Shown here: one piece after another, positions 33,411-41,110 of the stretch
Numbering within the stretch: the first letter of the stretch is position 1
How the letters are laid out: each line of letters starts with the position of its first letter
Notes under the pieces: model-generated
Told to the model about the DNA's origin: nothing
Seen by the model: the letters and a program-made list of their open reading frames with translations, nothing else
Databases searched by the model: none
IMG/VR virus record: IMGVR_UViG_3300021375_001947
Span: 1-41,110 of that record
DNA length: 41,110 nucleotides
DNA from: a virus
Reading direction: 5' to 3' (one strand)
Translations under genes and position numbers: made by a program

Positions 33411-33881
33411 ATGCCATCGTATAGTTCAAAACTTGTATTATCATCAGCAGCTTCGAGTAGTGGTGTTGCAATCGCCGATGTCGAATTCATAAAGGGTGCC
33501 TTTTATACAGTAGCTGAATATGATGATTTGGCTGATATTCCAATTACACGAATATCTGATGGTCAAATTGTATGGGTAGAAGATGTAACTAAAACTTATC
33601 AAGCAACAATAACTTTAGCTAACCCTCCCGCTTCATTTACTGATACAGTAGCTTGGGCAGAATTTACTGGCTTCGGTGGTAGTGGTGGAGGTAGTGGTGA
33701 TATTACTTCAGTAATAGCCGGTGGTGGTTTAACAGGTGGTGCTTCAAGTGGTACTGCTACTTTAGAAGTTGGAGAAGGCGATGGTATCACAGTAGGTGTT
33801 GGATTGGTATCTCTAAACACAGGTTCGGTACATTTTGCTGAAGGAGTACAAAAAACAAATTTAGATGGTGGGGATATATAG
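33411..33881 (+). CDS. Small fibre-associated structural protein
   Basis: A 156-residue protein with an AAAAGG site. The N-terminal two thirds contain a compact beta segment (AFYTVAEYDDLADIP, SDGQIVWVEDVTKTYQ, VAWAEFTGFGG) like small domains at fibre joints. This is followed by a Gly/Ser linker (GGSGGGSGD) and a GGGLTGGASSGTATLEVG repeat-like tail ending NLDGGDI. It lies between two giant fibre genes, so it is probably a fibre hinge, adaptor or tip protein. No enzyme motif. Confidence 0.65.
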   Translation: MPSYSSKLVLSSAASSSGVAIADVEFIKGAFYTVAEYDDLADIPITRISDGQIVWVEDVTKTYQATITLANPPASFTDTVAWAEFTGFGGSGGGSGDITSVIAGGGLTGGASSGTATLEVGEGDGITVGVGLVSLNTGSVHFAEGVQKTNLDGGDI

Positions 33882-33897
33882 TATTTCTACTAAAAGG

Positions 33898-33908
33898 ATA
33901 TATTTATA
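33898..33908 (+). promoter_or_regulatory. ATATTTATAAA motif, candidate late promoter element
   Basis: Near-consensus copy 107 nt before the ATG at 34016. It is followed after 13 nt by a hairpin, the same layout as in front of gp22. Confidence 0.45.
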
Positions 33909-34015
33909 AAGTATAACATATAACACTACATAGTGTTTGATAGAGGGCAGATGACCCACGAATAATAAAGGTTAACGAATATTTTAATTAATTAATTTAA
34001 AAAAGGAAAAAACAA
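33909..34015 (+). promoter_or_regulatory. Structured 5' leader of the 1201-residue fibre gene
   Basis: This 107-nt gap holds a perfect hairpin AACACT/AGTGTT (33922-33927 with 33932-33937, extendable by one A-T pair) and a GGG/CCC pairing option in GAGGGCAGATGACCCACG. The word ACCCACGAATA (33954-33964) matches ACCCACTAATA in the gp22 leader. The end is AT-rich with an AAAAGGAAAA ribosome-binding site. It probably belongs to the mRNA 5' end. Confidence 0.4.
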
Positions 34016-37000
34016 ATGGCACAAATTATAAGACATAGAAAAGGTGTCTTGGAAAGTGTAAATGGTTCAACTAAAAGAAAAGCTGAACTACTCATTGTAA
34101 CGGGTTCATCTGGTATTACAGCTACCAATTCTTCCGCAATGGTATTTTTTGGTGATGGTACAGACGCTACCTCTGCTAACAAAATATTATACGGTACATC
34201 AACACCTGATTTAACAGGTGGTGATTATGGTAACTCAGTAGATGGTATCCCATATTACAACACGACTACAAGTAAACTTTTTATACTAGCAAAAGCTGGT
34301 AATATTGAAGTTCAAGCTACTGCAAACACTGGTGGAACTGGTATTATATCAGGTTCTTCTCAAATTGCAACGGTGCTTAACTCAGATAACACAAATATAA
34401 ATTTAGGTAGTGGTACTCTTACAACAACAGGTATCTCTAACTTAGGAGTTATCTCAGGTTCAAGTATGGACTTGACTGGTAACGCAAATATTCAAGGAAA
34501 TATCACATTAGGTGGTAACATCACAATTGGTGATGCATCTTCTGATACAATCGCATTCGGTGGTGATTTATCAACTGATATTATCCCTAACGCAAATAAC
34601 ACTTTAGATTTAGGTTCTGCAACTGATAAATTTGCAGAAGTACACGCAACTACTCTTTTTGGAGCATTAAATGCAACTAATGGTGTAATTAGTGGTTCTT
34701 CTCAAGTAATAGACAGTTTACCAACTGGTGTAATCTCTGGTTCAACTCAACTAGATGGAACAACAATTGGTTCAACTGCAAACTCTTCATTTATTGGAAC
34801 ATTTACTGGAGTAGTAAATGCAAGTAATGGTGTAGTTTCTGGTTCATCTCAAGTATTCTCAGATGTTAGTGGTGATGTTACTATCGGTTCTGATGGAACT
34901 GCAGCAATTGAAGCTGGTGTAATTGTAAACGCTGATGTTAACGCAACTGCAGCAATTGCTCACACTAAATTAGATTTTGATGGTTCAGGTATAATCTCTG
35001 GTTCAGCACAATTACTTAACGTAGCAACCGATTTTGGTAGTGGTAGAGTAAGTGGTGAACAAATTGGTGATTTAGCTGGAACTTCAACCTTAACAGGTTC
35101 ATTCGTAGGTGATGGTGCTGGACTTACAGGTCTTGCAACTGATTTACAAGTTTCTGATGGTAGTTCATCTAATTTACTTGATTTACAAAACGATGCAATT
35201 AGAATTGTACCTGTAGCTAATGAAACAACTGTTGATTTATATTCAGTAGGTGCAATAAAAGGATGGACAGTAGGTATTGCTGATAATCCAACTCTTACTG
35301 GTAATGTAACTGTAACTGGTAACTTTGAAGTTCAAGGTACTCAAACAATTGTTGATTCAACAACTGTACAGATACAAGATAATATTTTAGAATTAAACGG
35401 AGCTGGTTCAGCAAATGGTGGTCTTTTAGTTAAAGATGCAGTTGGTGGTTCAACTACAAGTGGTTCTTTACTATGGGATACAACAAATGATTATTGGAAA
35501 GCTGGTAAAGCTGGTTCAGAATCTCAGATTTTAACATCTGGTGGAAACTTTGGACTTATCTCAGGTTCTTCTCAAGTAACTGATATTAATAATACGGCTG
35601 GTGTAATCTCAGGTTCATCTCAAGTATTCTCAGATATTAGTGGTGATGTTACTATCGGTTCTGGTGGAACTGCAGCAATTACGGCTGATTCAATTATTAA
35701 CAATGATATTAAATCAGATGCGGCAATTGCTTATACTAAATTGAATCTTGAAGGTTCGGGTATAATGTCTGGTTCATCTCAAATATTAGGTGGAAGTAGT
35801 GTTGTTTCTGGTTCTTCTCAAGTAACTACTGCAGCAGCTGCAAGTGAAATTCTTATCAAGCACGCATCAAATGGTACAATCGATGGAGCATCTGTTTACT
35901 CATTACCTGCAACTTCAACAATTGCAATTAATGATTCAACACCAACTTCAGCAGGAGCTAATGGTGAATTAATCATCAATGGTACATCAGCTGGATTTTC
36001 TGGTATCGTAACACAAGATTTAGGCGGTGCAACTGTTTATCAACAATACGCAACTTCTGGTGATGGTTTAGTAAACTTCATCGCATCAAGTGGATATGGA
36101 TTTGAATTTAGAGCTGATAATACGGCTGGTAAATCATGGCAGATTGATTCCGATGGTGATTTCGTTGCACAAGGTAACTTAGATGTTTACGCATATAGAG
36201 GTGTATTTACAAACGATATCTCAGGTTCTAACTTGAAATTGACTGGTAATGCACAAATTGATGGTGATATCACTTTAGGTGGTAACATTACTTTAGGTGA
36301 TGCAACTGGTGATTCAATTAACTTTAGTGGTGAACTTGCAACTGATATTATTCCTGATGTAAATAACTCAGTTGATTTAGGTTCTTCTTCAAGAGTATTT
36401 GCAGAAATCCATGGAACTCAAATTAACGCTACTACTTTCAAAGCAGCAAGTGGAAATGTAATCTCTGGTTCAGGCCAATTACTTAACGTTGCTACTGATT
36501 TCGGTAGTGGTAGAGTAAGTGGTGATAACTTCGGTGATGCTGCTGGAACTTCAACCTTTACTGGTTCATTCGTAGGTGATGGTTCGGGTATCTCAGGTCT
36601 ATCAACAGATTTATCTGTTAGTGGTTCTGATGGTTCAAATGATACAGTAGCTCTTTTAAATGGAGCTCTTACTTTCGCAGGAGGAACTGGTGTATCAACA
36701 GCAGTTGCAACTGATACTGTAACTATTACGGTGGGAGATGGTTCAACATCTGCTAAAGGTATCGCTTCATTCTCATCAACTAACTTTGGTGTATCGAGTG
36801 GTAATGTATCTTTAATATCAGGTAATGGTGTAGATTCAAGTGGTGGTGTATTAGGTGCAAACTTAAACGCTGATACTGCTGGTGATGGTTTATCTTATTC
36901 ACTATCTAATCAACAACTTGATGTAGATTATGGTTCTACTGCAGCAACTGCAGTACAAGGTAACACAACCATTTCTGTTAGTGGAACTACAAATGAAATC

Positions 37001-37621
37001 GAAATCACTGGTACAACTGCACAAGCCCTTGGTGGTGGAGCAAGTTATACTGTTGGTTTACCTTCTGATGTAACAATCGGTAACGATTTAACGATAACTA
37101 CTGACTTATCTGTTGGTGGAGATGCAGTAATTACTGGAAACCTTTCAGTATTAGGTAGTACTACTACAATTGATTCAACTACTGTAAACATCGGTGATAA
37201 TATATTAGAACTTAACTATGGTGGTGCACAAACTACCGCTGGTTTACAAGTTACTGATTCAACTGGTGGAGCTACTGTAAGTGGTTCATTAATATGGAAT
37301 GGTACTAATGATAATTGGACAGCTGGGGCTCTTGGAAGTGAAAAAGAACTTGCAAGATTAAACGCTTCTCCAACTGCTAACACAGTTCTTAAGGCTGATT
37401 CTAATGGTTTATTAGTTGATTCTGTATTAACTGATGATGGTACTGATGCTACATTTAGTGGTGATGTAATTGTAAGTGGATTAACTAACGCTAATTCGTT
37501 TATTTACGCAGATGCTAACAAAATGTTAACTGCTATTGTACCAACACAAGCAGGAGATGTAATTCAATGGAATGGTTCAGCTTTCGTTGCAAGTAATGCA
37601 CTCGATGGAGGTACATTCTAA
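34016..37621 (+). CDS. Large fibre protein with internal duplication
   Basis: A 1201-residue Ser/Thr/Gly/Asn-rich protein with a good AAAAGGA site. The N-terminus MAQIIRHRKGVLESVNGSTKRK resembles the basic start of the two following fibre proteins. A block containing GNITLGGNITIGD, LDLGSATDKFAEVHATTLFG, ATDFGSGRVSGEQIGD and GSFVGDGAGLTGLATDL occurs twice (about 34490-35160 and 36250-36630). A second repeated unit, VDSTTVQIQDNILELNG-like, occurs near 35350 and 37160. ISGSSQV motifs link it to the 2615-residue fibre. This style is typical of tail-fibre or whisker-like proteins of marine myoviruses. A terminator follows. The virion fibre role is likely, the exact location unknown. Confidence 0.8.
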   Translation: MAQIIRHRKGVLESVNGSTKRKAELLIVTGSSGITATNSSAMVFFGDGTDATSANKILYGTSTPDLTGGDYGNSVDGIPYYNTTTSKLFILAKAGNIEVQATANTGGTGIISGSSQIATVLNSDNTNINLGSGTLTTTGISNLGVISGSSMDLTGNANIQGNITLGGNITIGDASSDTIAFGGDLSTDIIPNANNTLDLGSATDKFAEVHATTLFGALNATNGVISGSSQVIDSLPTGVISGSTQLDGTTIGSTANSSFIGTFTGVVNASNGVVSGSSQVFSDVSGDVTIGSDGTAAIEAGVIVNADVNATAAIAHTKLDFDGSGIISGSAQLLNVATDFGSGRVSGEQIGDLAGTSTLTGSFVGDGAGLTGLATDLQVSDGSSSNLLDLQNDAIRIVPVANETTVDLYSVGAIKGWTVGIADNPTLTGNVTVTGNFEVQGTQTIVDSTTVQIQDNILELNGAGSANGGLLVKDAVGGSTTSGSLLWDTTNDYWKAGKAGSESQILTSGGNFGLISGSSQVTDINNTAGVISGSSQVFSDISGDVTIGSGGTAAITADSIINNDIKSDAAIAYTKLNLEGSGIMSGSSQILGGSSVVSGSSQVTTAAAASEILIKHASNGTIDGASVYSLPATSTIAINDSTPTSAGANGELIINGTSAGFSGIVTQDLGGATVYQQYATSGDGLVNFIASSGYGFEFRADNTAGKSWQIDSDGDFVAQGNLDVYAYRGVFTNDISGSNLKLTGNAQIDGDITLGGNITLGDATGDSINFSGELATDIIPDVNNSVDLGSSSRVFAEIHGTQINATTFKAASGNVISGSGQLLNVATDFGSGRVSGDNFGDAAGTSTFTGSFVGDGSGISGLSTDLSVSGSDGSNDTVALLNGALTFAGGTGVSTAVATDTVTITVGDGSTSAKGIASFSSTNFGVSSGNVSLISGNGVDSSGGVLGANLNADTAGDGLSYSLSNQQLDVDYGSTAATAVQGNTTISVSGTTNEIEITGTTAQALGGGASYTVGLPSDVTIGNDLTITTDLSVGGDAVITGNLSVLGSTTTIDSTTVNIGDNILELNYGGAQTTAGLQVTDSTGGATVSGSLIWNGTNDNWTAGALGSEKELARLNASPTANTVLKADSNGLLVDSVLTDDGTDATFSGDVIVSGLTNANSFIYADANKMLTAIVPTQAGDVIQWNGSAFVASNALDGGTF

Positions 37622-37644
37622 GAATATACTGATATTTAACTTAA

Positions 37645-37673
37645 AACCCTCACAGAAATGTGGGGGTTTTTTT
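37645..37673 (+). terminator. Rho-independent terminator after the 1201-residue fibre gene
   Basis: Ten-base-pair stem AACCCTCACA/TGTGGGGGTT (one G-T pair) with a GAAA loop, then seven T. It ends the transcript of the gene at 34016. Confidence 0.9.
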
Positions 37674-37743
37674 ATATCTTTATTTATTTTCATACTTATA
37701 TTAGTAATGATGTGTTCTAAAAAATCAATTATTCAAATCATCA

Positions 37744-37754
37744 ATATTTATATG
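37744..37754 (+). promoter_or_regulatory. ATATTTATATG motif, candidate late promoter element
   Basis: One-base variant of the consensus between the terminator and the fibre gene at 37777, 22 nt before its ATG. The rest of the 155-nt gap (37622-37776) holds only the terminator and AT-rich sequence. Confidence 0.45.
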
Positions 37755-37776
37755 TAATAAATTAGGAAGAAATTAA

Positions 37777-40236
37777 ATGGCAGCAATATTACAATTAAGA
37801 CGAGGAGCTTTAACTGATTTTAATAGTTATGGTACCAATGTATCTGAACCATATTTTGATACAAGTAGAGATACACTCCAACTTGGAACAACAGATGGTA
37901 CTGGTTCTGATGCAGATTGGATTACGTTAGTAAAACTTTCACAAGCAAATAGAAATTTCACAAAAAATGAACCAAACACAGGTTCACTTTGGTTAACAAG
38001 TGGTTCTGATGGAACCAGTGGTAACTATACTGGTTCAAACATGATTCTATATAATAACATTATCGTTAGTGGTAGTGGTTTTATAGAAGGAGATTTACAT
38101 TTAGAAGGACACTTATTTTTAGGTTCAGGTTCAGATGATGATGTAGTAAGAGTACAATCAGAATTTAGTGGTTCTATTGTACCCGATAATGATATAACAG
38201 GTTCAACAACTCCAAATTCTACAATAGCATATTATGATTTAGGTACAACAGCAAAAAGATATAGAAACATCTTTTTACAAAAAGATGGTACAAACGCTGG
38301 ATTTCTTTCTGGCTCACATATTGATTTAACTGGTAATATCAAAGTTGATGGTGAAGGTCAGTTTGGAACTCTTAGGGTTGATGATTTAACTGATAATAGA
38401 GTTTTACTCGCAGGTGTTAATGGTGAAGTTGAAGATGATTCAAATCTAACTTACGATGGTAATGATTTTAACTTATCAAATAGTGATTTTCATCAAGTAG
38501 GTAGTGGAGCAAGTTTTCAATTCGATGGTGCTGGTATGGAAATTAGTGGTTCTATTTCGAATAATGCATTGGCAATTGATAATGGTATTGTATTTACAAA
38601 TGTATTTGGAACTTTAGATAATCAAAATGAATTCACTTGGGATGGTGATTTTGTAAACATAGTAGGTGGAGTGACAGCTTCACAAGATTTAACAGTAAAC
38701 AGAGCAGCATATCTTGCATCTGCAAAAGTAGAAGATTTAACTGAAGATAGAATTGTAATAGCAGGTAATCGTGGTGAGATAGAAGATGACCAATACTTTA
38801 GATTTACTGGTAATAATTTTATCGTAGGAGATTTAGAAAGATTTAAAGTTCAAGTATCAAATGGTAACACCTTTATTAGTGGAGCAGTTCAAATGTTCTC
38901 AACACTTGATGTAGATGGACAATCAACTCACGCTTCTCTTAATGTAGAAGATTTAACAGATAACAGAGTAGTAATCGTTGGAGCAGGTGGAGAAATAGAA
39001 GATGATGTAAACTTCACATTCAATGGTACAGAACTCAATATAGGAACTGGTAACTTTACAGTTCAACAAGGAAGTGGTAATACACAAATATTAGGAACAT
39101 TAGATGTTGATTCACAATCAACACTATCATCTCTTAATGTACAAGATTTAACAAGTGGTAGAGTAGTACTCGCTGGAACAAGTGGTGAAATTGAAGATAG
39201 TGGTAATCTTACATTTGATGGTTCACTTCTTACTGTAACTGGTGATACAACAATTACTGGTGATTTAACAGTTCAAGGAGATACAACACAACTTAATGTT
39301 TCTACACTTAATGTAGAAGATAAAAATATTTTAATTGCAAGTGGAGCAGCAGATGCTTCAGCAGCAAATGGTGGTGGAATTACAATCGATGGAGCAGATG
39401 CAACAATCTTATATTCATCTGGTAATGATTCGTTCCAACTAAACAAACAATTACAAGTAGAGGGTAATATTAGTGGTTCTTCATTTGGAGGTACTACCCT
39501 ACTCTCTTCATCAAACGAAAACTTTGCAGATTACTCACAATCGGTAGATTCAAGATTAGATTCAATAGAAGGACCGATGAGTAGTTCAATCGATACAAGA
39601 TTGATAGAAATATTCGCAACAGGTTCAGACCACGAAACAAGATTAGATTTACAAGAATCTCACAGTTCATCATTCACATCAAATGATTTAGATATGAATG
39701 GTAACAAAGTTCTATTTGGTAACGTTTACTCAACTGAAGGAGATTTACCAGCAGCAGGAACTTATCATGGTATGTTCGCTCATGTACATGGAACTGGTAA
39801 AGGATATTTTGCTCATGGTGGTAATTGGATTCCTTTATTAAATGAAAGTACCTTTACAACAGATTCGGCATCGTTTGATTCAAGATTAGATGCACAAGAA
39901 TCATTTAGTACATCATTAGATGATACATTTGCAACAGAAGCAGAAGTAAATTCAGCAACTTCAAGTTTAAGTTCATCATTAGCAGTTGATATTGCTAGTA
40001 ACTTATCTGAGATTACTAATCTAAATTCATTTAGTTCATCTATTGATACTACAATAAAAACAAAATTAGATACAGAAGCAATAGTAAGTGGTTCTGAATT
40101 TACAGGTTCAGTTAATATAACAGATTCTATGAATTTGGCTGCACAAGACCCATTACCAAGTGGTAATATTGGTGATTTAGCAGTATCTGGTTCTAATCTA
40201 TTTTTCTACAATGGAGCATGGACTCAAGTAGTATAA
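37777..40236 (+). CDS. Fibre protein with Mtd-N-like start and VEDLTDNRVVI repeats
   Basis: An 819-residue protein. The N-terminal 60 residues (MAAILQLRRGALTDF ... DTLQLG ... WITLVKL) resemble the small 'LQ-RRG' domain at the start of many phage receptor-binding proteins (major-tropism-determinant N-terminal type). Four repeats follow with the pattern VEDLTDNRVVIVGAGGEIEDD then a strand such as FTFNGTELNIG (about residues 203-240, 315-350, 385-420 and 445-480). A later block, TYHGMFAHVHGTGKGYFAHG, is what I recall from marine phage tail proteins. The C-terminus has coiled-coil-like SFDSRLDAQES and SSS-rich parts ending in a SGSNLFFYNGAWTQVV strand. It is probably a trimeric fibre. Confidence 0.8.
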   Translation: MAAILQLRRGALTDFNSYGTNVSEPYFDTSRDTLQLGTTDGTGSDADWITLVKLSQANRNFTKNEPNTGSLWLTSGSDGTSGNYTGSNMILYNNIIVSGSGFIEGDLHLEGHLFLGSGSDDDVVRVQSEFSGSIVPDNDITGSTTPNSTIAYYDLGTTAKRYRNIFLQKDGTNAGFLSGSHIDLTGNIKVDGEGQFGTLRVDDLTDNRVLLAGVNGEVEDDSNLTYDGNDFNLSNSDFHQVGSGASFQFDGAGMEISGSISNNALAIDNGIVFTNVFGTLDNQNEFTWDGDFVNIVGGVTASQDLTVNRAAYLASAKVEDLTEDRIVIAGNRGEIEDDQYFRFTGNNFIVGDLERFKVQVSNGNTFISGAVQMFSTLDVDGQSTHASLNVEDLTDNRVVIVGAGGEIEDDVNFTFNGTELNIGTGNFTVQQGSGNTQILGTLDVDSQSTLSSLNVQDLTSGRVVLAGTSGEIEDSGNLTFDGSLLTVTGDTTITGDLTVQGDTTQLNVSTLNVEDKNILIASGAADASAANGGGITIDGADATILYSSGNDSFQLNKQLQVEGNISGSSFGGTTLLSSSNENFADYSQSVDSRLDSIEGPMSSSIDTRLIEIFATGSDHETRLDLQESHSSSFTSNDLDMNGNKVLFGNVYSTEGDLPAAGTYHGMFAHVHGTGKGYFAHGGNWIPLLNESTFTTDSASFDSRLDAQESFSTSLDDTFATEAEVNSATSSLSSSLAVDIASNLSEITNLNSFSSSIDTTIKTKLDTEAIVSGSEFTGSVNITDSMNLAAQDPLPSGNIGDLAVSGSNLFFYNGAWTQVV

Positions 40237-40259
40237 ACTATAAATCTGAGAGTTAATAA

Positions 40260-41110
40260 ATGGCAGCAATATTACAATTAAGACAGGGTTCAACAAGTAA
40301 TTACATCTCACAAGGACCTAATATAGCAGAACCTTTCTTCGATACTGGTTCAAATATTCTTGTCGTTGGTAAATCTGGTACTGAAGTTATTAAACTTACA
40401 AAATTAGATGAATCAAATGTTGGTTCATTTTCTATTACTGGTGATTTAACTGCCTCAAACGCTATACTTAGTGGTGATATTACAATTGGTGGAAATATTA
40501 TCTTAGGAGATGATGTTACTGATGATATTACAATATCGGGTCAACTTGATTCTAATTTAATTCCAAAAACAGATGCCACATATGATTTAGGTTCAACTAC
40601 AAAAAAATGGAACAATCTTCATGTAGTTAGTGGTTCAATTGATTCAATAGATTTATCATCTTCATTACCAAGTGGAGTAATTTCAGGTTCTTCTCAATTA
40701 CCAAGTGGTATTATAAGTGGAAGTTCTCAATTACCAAGTGGTACTGTAAGTGGTTCATCTCAAATAACTTATTCGGATATATCATCAGTTCCAAGTAATA
40801 TTGTAAGTGGTTCATCTCAAGTAGCTGAACTTTTACCAGAAGGAACACTTAGTGGTTCATCTCAAGTAGAAAATATTTTACCAAGTGGGATAATTTCTGG
40901 TTCAGAACAATTACCAAGTGGAGTAATTAGTGGTTCTTCACAATTACCAGATGGTGTGGTTAGTGGCTCAACTCAAATTACAAATGGAAGTACTATTTTA
41001 AGTGGTTCTATTATAAATCAACTTCCAAGTGGTGTAGTAAGTGGCTCAACTCAAATTACAGATGGGAGTACTATTTTAAGTGGTTCTATTGTAGACCAAT
41101 TACCAACCGA
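40260..41110 (+). CDS. Fibre protein paralogous to the preceding gene (3' partial)
   Basis: The ATG at 40260 opens a frame that stays open to the window end (283 codons). The first 25 nt are identical to those of the gene at 37777, and the N-terminal domain (MAAILQLRQGSTSNY ... IAEPFFDTGSNIL) is clearly the same type. A GDITIGGNIILGDDVTDD block and LIPKTDATYDLGSTTKKW resemble the duplicated blocks of the 1201-residue fibre. From about residue 128 onward it is a run of (L)PSGxISGSSQ repeats like those in the 2615-residue fibre. It has no obvious ribosome-binding site and lies 23 nt after the previous stop. Its C-terminal part, probably the receptor-binding end, is outside the window. Confidence 0.8.
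   Translation, partial: MAAILQLRQGSTSNYISQGPNIAEPFFDTGSNILVVGKSGTEVIKLTKLDESNVGSFSITGDLTASNAILSGDITIGGNIILGDDVTDDITISGQLDSNLIPKTDATYDLGSTTKKWNNLHVVSGSIDSIDLSSSLPSGVISGSSQLPSGIISGSSQLPSGTVSGSSQITYSDISSVPSNIVSGSSQVAELLPEGTLSGSSQVENILPSGIISGSEQLPSGVISGSSQLPDGVVSGSTQITNGSTILSGSIINQLPSGVVSGSTQITDGSTILSGSIVDQLPT
40630..41110 (+). repeat. Dense LPSGxxSGSSQ repeats in the partial fibre gene
   Basis: About a dozen degenerate copies of a 10-20-residue unit (core PSG-(V/I/T)-(I/V)-SGS-(S/E/T)-Q) occur up to the window edge. The unit is shared with the genes at 25532 and 34016. Confidence 0.8.

Noticed and set aside
37572-37757. A 61-codon + strand frame across the terminator after the 1201-residue fibre
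   Set aside because: It begins inside the fibre gene, runs through a strong terminator hairpin and has no ribosome-binding site.
37777-41110. A diversity-generating retroelement, suggested by the Mtd-N-like fibre starts
   Set aside because: No reverse transcriptase, template repeat or adenine-biased variable repeat is visible in the window.
1-41110. tRNA genes, insertion sequences, integrase or attachment sites
   Set aside because: I saw no cloverleaf with the standard tRNA sequence words, no transposase or recombinase motifs and no flanking direct repeats.

Overview
This window is a piece of the genome of a T4-like contractile-tailed bacteriophage, either a virus or viral DNA assembled from a metagenome. 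Every supported gene lies on the + strand. Genes are tightly packed, with many 1-4 nt start/stop overlaps, and the DNA is clearly AT-rich. The T4 head genes appear in T4-like order: terminase large subunit gp17, portal gp20, prohead protease gp21, scaffold gp22 and major capsid gp23, followed by neck/tail-completion proteins. Many small proteins resemble families I recall from marine T4-like phages (cyanophages, pelagiphages and uncultured relatives). The host cannot be read directly. A phage-borne ribosomal protein bS21 and nucleotide-sugar enzymes are the main host-related clues.

Layout. 1-1233: the end of a sugar-nucleotide epimerase/reductase, a single-domain transketolase-like (E1-beta type) protein and a tiny ORF. 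1278-6236: a 1652-residue multi-enzyme protein with an NMN-adenylyltransferase-like domain, a zinc ribbon, an HD domain, a CCA-adding/poly(A)-polymerase-type domain and a C-terminal RNA/DNA-ligase-like domain. 6297-11398: an unknown protein, a membrane-anchored protein, gp17, a small basic protein and the gp20 portal. 11472-14046: prohead core genes and the gp21 protease. 14050-18469: small proteins, several with a common N-terminal sequence. 18523-21861: bS21, a very acidic gp22 and gp23, closed by a strong terminator. 22008-25530: neck/tail-completion proteins. 25532-41110: giant repeat-rich fibre/adhesin genes, the last running off the window.

How it may work together. Several proteins (1278, 9241, 12319, 12795, 14461, 15586, 15986, 18125) begin with a short amphipathic helix of the type M-(K/I)-x-L-x-x-(L/I)-(L/I)-x-E. 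They also carry internal (L/I)-x-E sites like those cut by the gp21 prohead protease. In T4 such N-termini are capsid-targeting sequences of internal proteins. The most exciting inference is that the phage packs a protein cargo into its head. That cargo would include the giant nucleotide/RNA-repair polyprotein, whose (L/I)-x-E sites fall at its domain boundaries, so gp21 could cut it into separate enzymes.

Transcription signals. An 11-bp motif, consensus ATATTTATATA, occurs upstream of ten genes or gene blocks and is the best promoter candidate. It contains the reverse complement of the T4 late-promoter core TATAAATA. Two of these motifs (before gp22 and before the 1201-residue fibre gene) are followed by hairpin-bearing leaders. 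Two Rho-independent terminators are clear, after gp23 and after the 1201-residue gene.
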